NCBI GenBank assembly: GCA_017936545.1
Contig: JAGBFJ010000021.1
Coordinates: 1 to 40,144 of the forward strand
Source of the DNA: Sutterella sp.
GTDB lineage: Bacteria > Pseudomonadota > Gammaproteobacteria > Burkholderiales > Burkholderiaceae_F
Direction: 5' to 3'
DNA: 40,144 nt
Positions 24,130 to 31,426 of this stretch are shown here, piece after piece (position 1 is the first letter of the stretch; each line of letters opens with the position of its first letter). The translations under genes and the position numbers were made by a program. A model generated the notes under the pieces. That model had not been told where the DNA came from, did no database searches, and worked only from the letters and a program-made list of their open reading frames with translations.

Positions 24130-25512
24130 TCAGATCATCATGATCGCATGCAGATACGTCGTGACGATGGCGAGCGCCATGACCGGAATCGAGCGTCTCA
24201 CCAGCGTGAAGGGTTCGACGCCGGAAAGGCCCGAGACGGCGATCGTGACGCCGGCCACGGGGCTCGAGGAGCGGGCCATGCCGCTCACGAGCTGCAGCGG
24301 CGAAATCATGAAGGCGGCGTTTGCGCCGAAAGCCGCGGCGGCGTCGGGAATCATCGGCGCGAAGCTGAAGAAGGACGCGTTGCCGGAGCCCGTCACAAGC
24401 GAGGCGCCGGCGACGATGAGGAACATCACCGTGAAGACGGCAATGGCGCCCGAGTCCATGGTTGACACGGAGCTGATGATCGCGGCGATGCCGCCCGACT
24501 TCGTCAGACCCGTTGCGAAGACTTCGGCGCAGACGATGAGGAACACCGTCGACGAGAAAACCTTGCCCATGCCCTGCGCGTAGGATTTCAGCTGACCGAT
24601 CGATTCACGGAAGTCTCGGCGGAAGAGCGCGTCGATCGCGAAGGCGATCAGAGTCGAGGTCAGAATCGCCGTCACGACTTCCATGCGGATCGCCTTGTAC
24701 ATCAGCGGCGAGAAGACGAAGAGCATGATGACGGGAACGAGCGGGAAGAGCGCGTAGATGATCGGCATCGGACGTTCCTTGTCCTCGGTCTCAGCCGTCT
24801 GCGGCGGCACGAAGTCTTCCTTTGTGATGCGGCCCGAAGCGAGATCCTTCTGGTCGAACCAGCGCTGCGTGAAGTAGTGCGCAAAGAGAATCACCACCAC
24901 GACGAGCCAGGCGATCGTCCACTGCACGTTGAGGAAGAAGTCCATCACGTGCATCTTGGTCAGGTCCGCGGCGAGCAGGTTGTTCGGACCCGAGGGACCG
25001 AGGCAGAGGCAGCCCGAAATCAGGATCGTGGCGCCGGCGGACTGACGGGAAATGCCCGCCGCGACGAGAATCGGGTAGAGCGAGACCATCAGGAGGAGCG
25101 CAAGCCCGGCGGCCGACGGAATGAAGATGTTGAGGCCGATGCTGAGCGCCAGCCCCATGGTCATCACGATGTAGGGCGAGCGCACGTAGGTGAGCGGCTT
25201 CACTGAAAGGCGAAGCAGCGCCTTCGAGGCGCCGATGCGGTCCATGTAGGCCGAAAAGCCGGCGATCGCCATGATGTTCATGCCGAGACCGGCCGAGCGG
25301 CTCTGAAGCAGATTCGTCACGATCTGGATGACGTCGAGGCCGGCAAGGTGCGTCGCCTTCTTGCCGGTGACGAGCGGATCGGGAGAAATGCAGGCCACGA
25401 CGCCGAGCGTGACGAGGCCGACGACGAGGAGAGCGCCCGGCGCGTAGTACTTCTTAAGAATCAGGTAGGCGGCCGCCAGAATCGAAAGGGCGGAAATGAT
25501 GATGCCTGTCAT
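24130..25512 (-). CDS. DcuC-family C4-dicarboxylate carrier
   Basis: A 460-residue inner-membrane carrier with about 12 hydrophobic segments, equal in length to E. coli DcuC (461). Segments such as GLNIFIPSAAGLALLLMVSLYPIL, SGCLCLGPSGPNNLLAADL and VTGSGNASFFSFAPMIP are typical of the DcuC / ion-transporter superfamily. DcuC exports succinate during fumarate respiration; relatives near peptidase genes are thought to take up amino-acid-like substrates. It is the last gene of a leftward operon with an M20 peptidase and a DSD1-like enzyme, so an acidic amino acid or dicarboxylate substrate is likely (inference). AAGGA lies 11 nt before ATG 25512. Confidence 0.88.
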   Translation of the reverse strand: MTGIIISALSILAAAYLILKKYYAPGALLVVGLVTLGVVACISPDPLVTGKKATHLAGLDVIQIVTNLLQSRSAGLGMNIMAIAGFSAYMDRIGASKALLRLSVKPLTYVRSPYIVMTMGLALSIGLNIFIPSAAGLALLLMVSLYPILVAAGISRQSAGATILISGCLCLGPSGPNNLLAADLTKMHVMDFFLNVQWTIAWLVVVVILFAHYFTQRWFDQKDLASGRITKEDFVPPQTAETEDKERPMPIIYALFPLVPVIMLFVFSPLMYKAIRMEVVTAILTSTLIAFAIDALFRRDFRESIGQLKSYAQGMGKVFSSTVFLIVCAEVFATGLTKSGGIAAIISSVSTMDSGAIAVFTVMFLIVAGASLVTGSGNASFFSFAPMIPDAAAAFGANAAFMISPLQLVSGMARSSSPVAGVTIAVSGLSGVEPFTLVRRSIPVMALAIVTTYLHAIMMI

Positions 25513-25524
25513 GACGGTGCGTCC

Positions 25525-26799
25525 TTATGAATGATCGCGTTTTTCGAGCAGAGGCTCGCTGAGGCCTTCGACGCCCGTAAGCGTGAGAGCGGTCAGAAGC
25601 GCGAGTTGCGGACCGCGGAAGGCGCCGGCCGAATCCCAGTGTTCCTTCACGGAATGGTTGAAGAATTCCGTTCCGCCGCCGCCCAGCGTCGTGGCCGGCA
25701 CGCCGAGCGCGAGCGGCACGTTCTGATCGGTGGCTGCGAAGGCGAACTTTTCAAGCGGAATGCCGAGCGCCTGCATGGCGCCGTAGGCGGCGTGCACGAC
25801 GGGGCTGTCGTCGCGGTTGACGCCGGCGGGACGGTCGCCGATCTGCACGATTTCCGCCTTAACGGCGTTCTCGCCTTCAAGATGCCAGTGCGCGTTTTCT
25901 TCGCAGACCGCTTCGTCGATGAGGGGCAGAATGCGGGAGGTGATGAGTTCGAGTCCGTCGTTGTCCATGCTGCGGATGTCGAGTTCCATCGAGGCGGAGG
26001 CCGCAATGGCGTTCACGCTCGTTCCGCCCTTGATGACGCCGATGTTGAAGGTGCACTTCGGCTCGGCGGGCACTTCGACCTGATCGATCTTGGCGCCGGC
26101 ACGGCAGAGGACGTGAATGGCGGATCCCGAAATGCCGAACTTGTGCAGACTGTGTCCGCCGGGACCCGTGAAGGTGATGCGAAAGCGCTTGCAGCCGACG
26201 CTTCCCTTGAGAATGCGCGTGACGGCAGCGGAGTCGATGGCGATGAAGCCGTCGTAGTCGTTGGGAGCGGCCCAGAGCGCCTTGCTGCCGCGAAGGTCGC
26301 CGTTGCCTTCCTCGCCCACCGTTCCGACGAGCACGATGTCGCCGACGGTTTTCAGACCGTGTCTGACCGCCGTGCGGCAGATCTGCAGCAGCGCCGCAAG
26401 GCCGCAGGCGTCGTCGGAAATGCCGGGGCCGTAGAGCATGCTGCCTTCGCGGCGGACCGTGCAGTCGGTGCCTGCCGGAAATACGGTGTCGAGATGCGCC
26501 GCGATGACGAGCACGGGGCCTTCGCCCGTGCCGCGCAGGCGGCCGATCACGTTACCGGTCGGATCGATCGTGACGTCGGAAGCGCCTTCCTTTCGAAGCA
26601 TTTCGGCGAAGTGCTCGCCGCGGGCGGTCTCGCCGAAGGGCGGCGAGGGAATCTGGCTCAATTCGGTCTGCTGGGCAATGCGCAGTTCGTGCTCGGCTTC
26701 AATATCGCGCAGCGCCGCTGCGACGGCTTCATTGCCAGCAATGCCGGCTGCCGCCTGCAGGGCGTCCTTGCGCCACTGAGGGACTGAGGGCTGGGTCAT
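25525..26799 (-). CDS. M20-family metallopeptidase (PepT/ArgE-type)
   Basis: A 424-residue cytoplasmic di-zinc peptidase or deacylase. Metal ligands are H102 and D104 (AAHLDTVFP), D129-D130 (GISDDACG), the catalytic/ligand pair E163-E164 (TVGEEGNG) and a late His in FNHSVKEHW. A dimerisation domain with GPGGHSLHKFG lies between. No signal peptide. M20 members include di- and tripeptidases, carboxypeptidases and N-acyl-amino-acid deacylases; the exact substrate is unknown. It is 12 bp upstream of the DcuC-type gene and 82 bp downstream of the DSD1-like gene, so part of one operon. GGAG precedes ATG 26799. Confidence 0.92.
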   Translation of the reverse strand: MTQPSVPQWRKDALQAAAGIAGNEAVAAALRDIEAEHELRIAQQTELSQIPSPPFGETARGEHFAEMLRKEGASDVTIDPTGNVIGRLRGTGEGPVLVIAAHLDTVFPAGTDCTVRREGSMLYGPGISDDACGLAALLQICRTAVRHGLKTVGDIVLVGTVGEEGNGDLRGSKALWAAPNDYDGFIAIDSAAVTRILKGSVGCKRFRITFTGPGGHSLHKFGISGSAIHVLCRAGAKIDQVEVPAEPKCTFNIGVIKGGTSVNAIAASASMELDIRSMDNDGLELITSRILPLIDEAVCEENAHWHLEGENAVKAEIVQIGDRPAGVNRDDSPVVHAAYGAMQALGIPLEKFAFAATDQNVPLALGVPATTLGGGGTEFFNHSVKEHWDSAGAFRGPQLALLTALTLTGVEGLSEPLLEKRDHS

Positions 26800-26881
26800 G
26801 TCGGTTCTCCTTTGTGGTTCTGACGGCCGACCGGAAGACCGGCGGCTGTGTCCGTCATTTCATCGAAAAAGGATCGGCCGG

Positions 26882-28018
26882 TCAAGCCTCCCAATGATTG
26901 ATGCGCGGGTAAACCCCAATGACTTCCGTGCCGTTTTCAACGGCGTGGTAGCGGTCGAAGGCCGCTCCCGTCGGACAGGCATGGTTGGGCAGAATGCGGA
27001 GGCGGCGTCCGAGGGGGAATTCCTTCGGATCGATCGGCGCGCCGTCGCGGCGGGAAATGATGCCGTGCTCCTGATTGGCGTCCGACACCCAGTAGTCGGG
27101 CATGAGACGGCCTGCTTCATCGCAGACGGCGCCGTAGCCCCAGTCGACCGCCTGTCTGGCGGTGCCGCGGTCGCGGCTCATGGCCATCCATCCGCCGTCG
27201 GTGATGAGCCAGCCTTTTTCGGTCTGACGTCCGATGACCTGAACCAGGACGGAGAGCGAAATGTCGCCGATGCGGCAGGCGCCGAGTCCCGCCATGAAGA
27301 GGTCACCCACGCTGCCGACGCCCGACCGGATCTCGGTCACGCCCGAGGCATCCTGACAGGCCATGAGGGTCGGAGTCGAGCCGATGGAGACGATGCGGAT
27401 GCCGTAGCCCTCGCCGCGGAGCTTGTCGGCAACGCTGACGACCGCCTTCACTTCGTTCTGAGCGGCGCGGATGCGGTCGGCTTCGCTGGCGAGCGCATAG
27501 CTGCCGCCCGCATGGGTGAGCACGCCGACGAGTTCGGCGCCGTCCCTGATCGCCCGTGCGACGTCGCTCACGGCGGGATCGTCGGGCCGGAGGCCCGAGC
27601 GGTGACCGTCGCAGTCGATTTCAATCAGCACGCGAAGGGCTGCGCCGTTTTCCCGGCACCAGCGGCTCACGGCCTCTGCGGCTTCGACGCTGTCGAGAAT
27701 CACCTTGACGTCCGCGCCCCGGCGGTTGAGCGCATGAATGCGGGGCAGCTTCGAAGGCACGATGCCCACGGCGTAGATGAGGTCGGTGATGCCGGCGCCG
27801 GCGAAGTATTCGGCTTCCTTCAGCGTGGAGACGGTAGCGGGACCTTCGGGGGAGGCCGTCTGCAGACGGGCGACGTCGAGGGACTTGTGGGTCTTGAGGT
27901 GCGGACGCCAGACGACGCCGAGCCGGCGGCAGACTTCCTGCGCGCGGCGGATGTTGGCGGTGAGAATCTGCCGGTCGAGCAGGGCGGACGGCGTATCGAG
28001 ATCGTAAATCGTAGTCAT
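26882..28018 (-). CDS. DSD1 / D-threonine-aldolase-family PLP enzyme
   Basis: A 378-residue fold-type-III (alanine-racemase-like) pyridoxal-phosphate enzyme. The N-terminal TIM barrel has the PLP lysine in RPHLKTHK (K42). The C-terminal beta domain ends with PNHACPT, whose His and Cys bind the activating metal in this family. Members are D-serine dehydratases, D-threonine aldolases and 3-hydroxy-D-aspartate aldolases. ATG 28018 (MTTIYDLDTP) is the start; the frame extends to 28108 but only through the regulatory spacer. GGAG lies about 11 nt upstream. It is first in the operon with the peptidase and carrier and divergent from a LysR gene that probably controls it. D-amino-acid cleavage to glycine plus an aldehyde or glyoxylate is a plausible role. 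Confidence 0.9.
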   Translation of the reverse strand: MTTIYDLDTPSALLDRQILTANIRRAQEVCRRLGVVWRPHLKTHKSLDVARLQTASPEGPATVSTLKEAEYFAGAGITDLIYAVGIVPSKLPRIHALNRRGADVKVILDSVEAAEAVSRWCRENGAALRVLIEIDCDGHRSGLRPDDPAVSDVARAIRDGAELVGVLTHAGGSYALASEADRIRAAQNEVKAVVSVADKLRGEGYGIRIVSIGSTPTLMACQDASGVTEIRSGVGSVGDLFMAGLGACRIGDISLSVLVQVIGRQTEKGWLITDGGWMAMSRDRGTARQAVDWGYGAVCDEAGRLMPDYWVSDANQEHGIISRRDGAPIDPKEFPLGRRLRILPNHACPTGAAFDRYHAVENGTEVIGVYPRINHWEA

Positions 28019-28095
28019 GGACTGAATAACTCCGAAGCCGGAGCAGGAGGAATCAAATGTCCACATTATGAAATCGGACCGCTTTGAGGTGAATG

Positions 28096-28122
28096 ATTCT
28101 AAAATCAAAGCAGCTTTGATTT
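28096..28122. promoter_or_regulatory. LysR-type operator and promoter between DSD1-like and LysR genes
   Basis: A perfect inverted repeat AAATCAAAG / CTTTGATTT (28102-28110 and 28114-28122, 3-nt spacer) lies 18 nt before the LysR ATG. TAGAAT on the minus strand (28101-28096) directly abuts it and can serve as the -10 of the catabolic operon. This places the dyad over the -35/spacer region, a common layout for LysR-type regulation. Confidence 0.65.
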
Positions 28123-28139
28123 TTCATCAGAGATTTTTC

Positions 28140-29027
28140 ATGACCGACGATCTGCGCTTCTTTACTGTTCTTGCATCATCCTCAAGTCTTTCGGAGGCGG
28201 CGAGCCGGCTGGGCGTCACGCCTGCGGCGGTATCGAGGCATCTTCGCTCGCTCGAAGAGCGGCTCGGAACTGTGCTGGTCGCGCGAAACAGCCGGCAGAT
28301 GACGCTCACCGAAGCCGGACGCCGCTATCAGGCGGGATGCGCCGATCTGCTCGGCAGGCTGGAGGAGCTTGAGGAAAACGTCGGGGGCCGGAACGATCAT
28401 CCGCACGGACTGATCCGCATCAATGCGTCCTACGGCTTCGGCCGTGCCGTGGTCGCGCCGGCTGCTGCCGCCTTTTCGGAACGCTATCCCGACGTCGCGG
28501 TCTCGCTCCTTCTCACCGATACGGCACTTGATCTGGTTGCTGAAAAGTGCGATCTCGGCATTCACGTCGGTGAGCTTCGCGAGAACCGGTATCACGCCAG
28601 ACGGCTTTTCATCAACCGCCGCTATCTTGCGGCGAGCCCTGGCTATCTGGAGGAAGCGGGTGTGCCTCACTCGCCGGCCGAACTCTCGGAATTCCGGACC
28701 ATCGACATCGCGGAGGACGGTTCGTCGGCCGGCGTCTGGCAACTGATGCACGGCACGCATCGGCAGCGCGTCAAGGTGCGGCCGCTGCTCACTACCAACT
28801 CGAGCGAAGTGGCGACCGACTGGGCGGCGGCCGGCAGAGGCATCGTTCTTCGCAGCCGCTGGGCGCTGACGCCCTATCTTGAAAGCGGCGCGCTCAGAAT
28901 CATTCTCCCCGAATGGACGATGCCGAGCGACGCCTTTGCCGTCTATGCGGTGAAGCAGCTAAGCACCGGCGCCCGCTTTTTCCTGGATTTTTTCGCCTCC
29001 TACGTGAAGGAGCGGGGGCTGAGCTGA
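28140..29027 (+). CDS. LysR-family transcriptional regulator
   Basis: A 295-residue regulator. The N-terminal winged helix-turn-helix (LSEAASRLGVTPAAVSRHLRSLEERLG, split here over about residues 16-42) is of LysR type. The rest is a periplasmic-binding-protein-like effector domain. It begins 122 bp from the divergent DSD1-like gene with a clear dyad between them, so it most likely regulates that operon and itself in response to the substrate. ATG 28140 gives the canonical MTDDLRFFTV start; the longer frame from 28068 runs through the operator. Its Shine-Dalgarno is weak. Confidence 0.92.
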   Translation: MTDDLRFFTVLASSSSLSEAASRLGVTPAAVSRHLRSLEERLGTVLVARNSRQMTLTEAGRRYQAGCADLLGRLEELEENVGGRNDHPHGLIRINASYGFGRAVVAPAAAAFSERYPDVAVSLLLTDTALDLVAEKCDLGIHVGELRENRYHARRLFINRRYLAASPGYLEEAGVPHSPAELSEFRTIDIAEDGSSAGVWQLMHGTHRQRVKVRPLLTTNSSEVATDWAAAGRGIVLRSRWALTPYLESGALRIILPEWTMPSDAFAVYAVKQLSTGARFFLDFFASYVKERGLS

Positions 29028-29055
29028 AAAAACGGGACGGTCCGAAGACCGTCCC
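29027..29055 (-). terminator. Rho-independent terminator of the C69 dipeptidase gene
   Basis: GGGACGGTC / GACCGTCCC (29034-29042 and 29047-29055) with a four-base loop. On the minus strand it is followed by GTTTTTT, so it ends the leftward dipeptidase gene. The hairpin may also stop the converging LysR transcript, though without a T-run. Confidence 0.88.
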
Positions 29056-29104
29056 TCAGCGGTGCATGCCGCAGTCTCGGCAGGAGACCGCGGCCGAATG
29101 CTGC

Positions 29105-30928
29105 TTAAAGCAGATGCTTGCCGTCGCGCGAGCCGGAAGCCTTGACGTCGGCGGTTTCAACCGGAACGGCGTCAAAGCCGACCACTCGGCGGCCGTTGAT
29201 CTGCGTGTAGAGCCAAAGATCCATCACGGCGCCGGGAACGGCGCCCTTGGCGATGTCCTTGGCCTTGAAGGTGAATACCACGTCGGTGATGCCGTCGCCG
29301 TTCACGTCCTTGTATTCCATTGTCTGAGCGGCCGCGAAGTTCTTGAACTGGCGGCGGCTGTTGAGCTGGTTGGCGCTCATGCCGGCGCGCGTGGCGCTCT
29401 TGTTGGCCGAGAGCACGGAGTGCGTCTTGGAGCCGAGAAGCGCGAAGGTCACGGCCTCTTCCGTATCGGCCTTGACGACCTTGTCGAGGATCTTCACCTG
29501 CATCGGCATCAGACGGGCGTTTTCAGCCTGCATGTCGGCGAGCACCTTCCGGTAGGTCTTCACGTTGTAGTCGTGGAGGAAGGCCGTGCGGGCGTCGCCC
29601 TTCAGTTGGGCGGCCTGCTTCGTGATGTCCGCGCGTTCGGCAAGGAAGTTCTTTTCAATGGCCTGAATCAGCTCGGTGCGGTGAGCGATTTCATTGCCGC
29701 GCAGGTAATCGATCGCGTTCGTGCCGGCGCTGAAGACGCTGTGCGGCGCAAAGTCGGCTCGGAAGTCGAACATGGCGGGCGTGCCGGCGAAGTGTTCCTT
29801 CGTGGCGGTCACGGGATCCGTGAAGGCGGTGCCTTCAGCCGGACGGGCCAGCGGATAGAGCGGAATGTAGACCGACTGGCAGGGACGGCCGAGCGTCTTC
29901 CAGGCTTCGGTAAGTGTCGGATCGGCCGTCAGGTTGTAGACGATCGAGTCGTGCGAGGTCGTGCGGCAGATGCCTTCGGACAGGCTGTGGTAAAGCTCCT
30001 GGTCTTCGCCGATGTAGGACTCGTGCTGACGCAGGAAGGCCATGGCGTCGCTCACGCCGAGCTTGCGGTCGACTGTCACGCTGTACGGGAACTGTTCGGG
30101 ATCGTTGAGTTCCTTCCCGGTCAGGAACTTCCAGGCGATGACGTTGCGGTTGGCGTTCCACCGTTCATGACGCACGCTCTGCTGAGCCACCACTTTGCGC
30201 CAGTTGAAGATCGGATCGCCGGCCTTGTGACGGCCGTCCTTCACGGCGCGTTCGACCTGCTTGGGTTCAACCAGCCAGTGCTCCTTGTCGTTGAGGTCGA
30301 CCTTGTCCATCGAGAAGGCGTTCGGAATGTAGACGACTTCGTCGTCGCGCACCTTGTGGGCAGCCCAGGAGTTGCCCTGGTGGATGGCGATCTGCCATGC
30401 TTCCTTGGCGTCGGCGATCGTGTAGGTGCGGCCTTCGTGGAAGTAGCCGTATTCGTTCAGCAGTTTGACGGCGATGTCGACGCCTTCACGGGCCGAATGA
30501 GCCCGTTCGGCGATGAGGCGTCGGATGCCGTAGCCGATGCCGCCGTCCTTCACCTCCATGCGGTCGGCGTCGAAGATTTCGCCGCACCAGTTGGTGGCGA
30601 CGGCGACGCCCGCATCATTGAAGAAGCCGTCGGCAAACGAAGCGCCGTCGGGCACGAAGGTCTGCGTCCAGTAGAAGCCCAGTGTTTCTTCCACCTGGGG
30701 AATCGCTGCAGCGAACTTTTCAAATTTCAGCATTTCGCCGGCCTTGTGCTTGGCGGGCGGCATGTAGTGCTGCATGTTGAAGAGGCGGCCGCCGTTGTCC
30801 TCGTTGTGGGCGACGATGATGTTGCCCGTTTCGGAAACGGCTTTGCCGATGATGAGCGTGCTGCAGGCACTGGCGGTGCCGACGGCGGCGAGCGTCAGAG
30901 CGGCAGCAAGAAGGGTCTTTTTAAACAT
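29105..30928 (-). CDS. Secreted C69-family dipeptidase
   Basis: A 607-residue Ntn-hydrolase dipeptidase of family C69 (PepD-like). Residues 1-21 are a signal peptide (AAVGTASA). The next residue, C22 in CSTLIIGKA, becomes the N-terminal nucleophile after cleavage, as the family requires, so export and activation are linked. HNEDNGG, GVAVATNWCGE and the TYTIADAKEAWQI region are typical of C69. Near the C-terminus D541-VNGDGITD549 resembles a calcium-binding EF-hand/dockerin loop, which I do not recall as a standard C69 feature. It probably degrades dietary or host dipeptides in the periplasm. Single gene with its own terminator; a weak Shine-Dalgarno (CGGAG) precedes the ATG. Confidence 0.9.
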   Translation of the reverse strand: MFKKTLLAAALTLAAVGTASACSTLIIGKAVSETGNIIVAHNEDNGGRLFNMQHYMPPAKHKAGEMLKFEKFAAAIPQVEETLGFYWTQTFVPDGASFADGFFNDAGVAVATNWCGEIFDADRMEVKDGGIGYGIRRLIAERAHSAREGVDIAVKLLNEYGYFHEGRTYTIADAKEAWQIAIHQGNSWAAHKVRDDEVVYIPNAFSMDKVDLNDKEHWLVEPKQVERAVKDGRHKAGDPIFNWRKVVAQQSVRHERWNANRNVIAWKFLTGKELNDPEQFPYSVTVDRKLGVSDAMAFLRQHESYIGEDQELYHSLSEGICRTTSHDSIVYNLTADPTLTEAWKTLGRPCQSVYIPLYPLARPAEGTAFTDPVTATKEHFAGTPAMFDFRADFAPHSVFSAGTNAIDYLRGNEIAHRTELIQAIEKNFLAERADITKQAAQLKGDARTAFLHDYNVKTYRKVLADMQAENARLMPMQVKILDKVVKADTEEAVTFALLGSKTHSVLSANKSATRAGMSANQLNSRRQFKNFAAAQTMEYKDVNGDGITDVVFTFKAKDIAKGAVPGAVMDLWLYTQINGRRVVGFDAVPVETADVKASGSRDGKHLL

Positions 30929-30992
30929 GTGTTAACTCCGTGAAAGGGCCGGAAGTCTGCGAAGTCCGCACGGGCTTCGTATGGTCGGGCGA

Positions 30993-30998
30993 ATTCTA
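30993..30998 (-). promoter_or_regulatory. Candidate -10 element for the C69 dipeptidase
   Basis: TAGAAT on the minus strand, 65 nt before the ATG. No -35 consensus is present at 17 nt. Confidence 0.35.
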
Positions 30999-31426
30999 GT
31001 CAGGCGCAGAAACGGGCGGCCACGCGGGTTTGTCCGAGGACAGAGGCAGGGTGTTTCAGGGTTAACGCTGAGCACCGGCGAAGGTATTTCCGGCGATCGG
31101 ATTCTCGGAGAACGAAAGGGCACTGTTCGATCCGATGGATCTCGTGCTTGATCAGTAACAAATCCGGCAAATCATTGGACACTCAGGCGATGCGGGCGAA
31201 GGAATGCTCTGATTGTCTGTCCGGATATTCAGGCGGCGGCGTTCGTTTCCGCATTCAGACGGCGAAGGTTTCGGATCAGCAGCCTTTGCGTCAGGTTCGG
31301 AGGCTGATCGTCCTCGGACGGCGTCTGTTTCTTCGCCGGGCGCCCATGCGCTATCATGACCCATATCTGTAACTGTCGAAAGTGCGCCCTCGTGATTCAA
31401 CACGGGGGCTAAACCGGAAACGACCG
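30999..31426. other. Spacer upstream of fimV
   Basis: No gene I can support. Composition is mixed and slightly more AT-rich than the coding DNA. TATCAT at 31352-31357 could be a fimV -10 element, but the -35 match is poor. Confidence 0.3.

Noticed and set aside
28913..30943. 676-codon plus-strand open frame
   Set aside because: Antisense to the C69 dipeptidase, which has a signal peptide and catalytic Cys.
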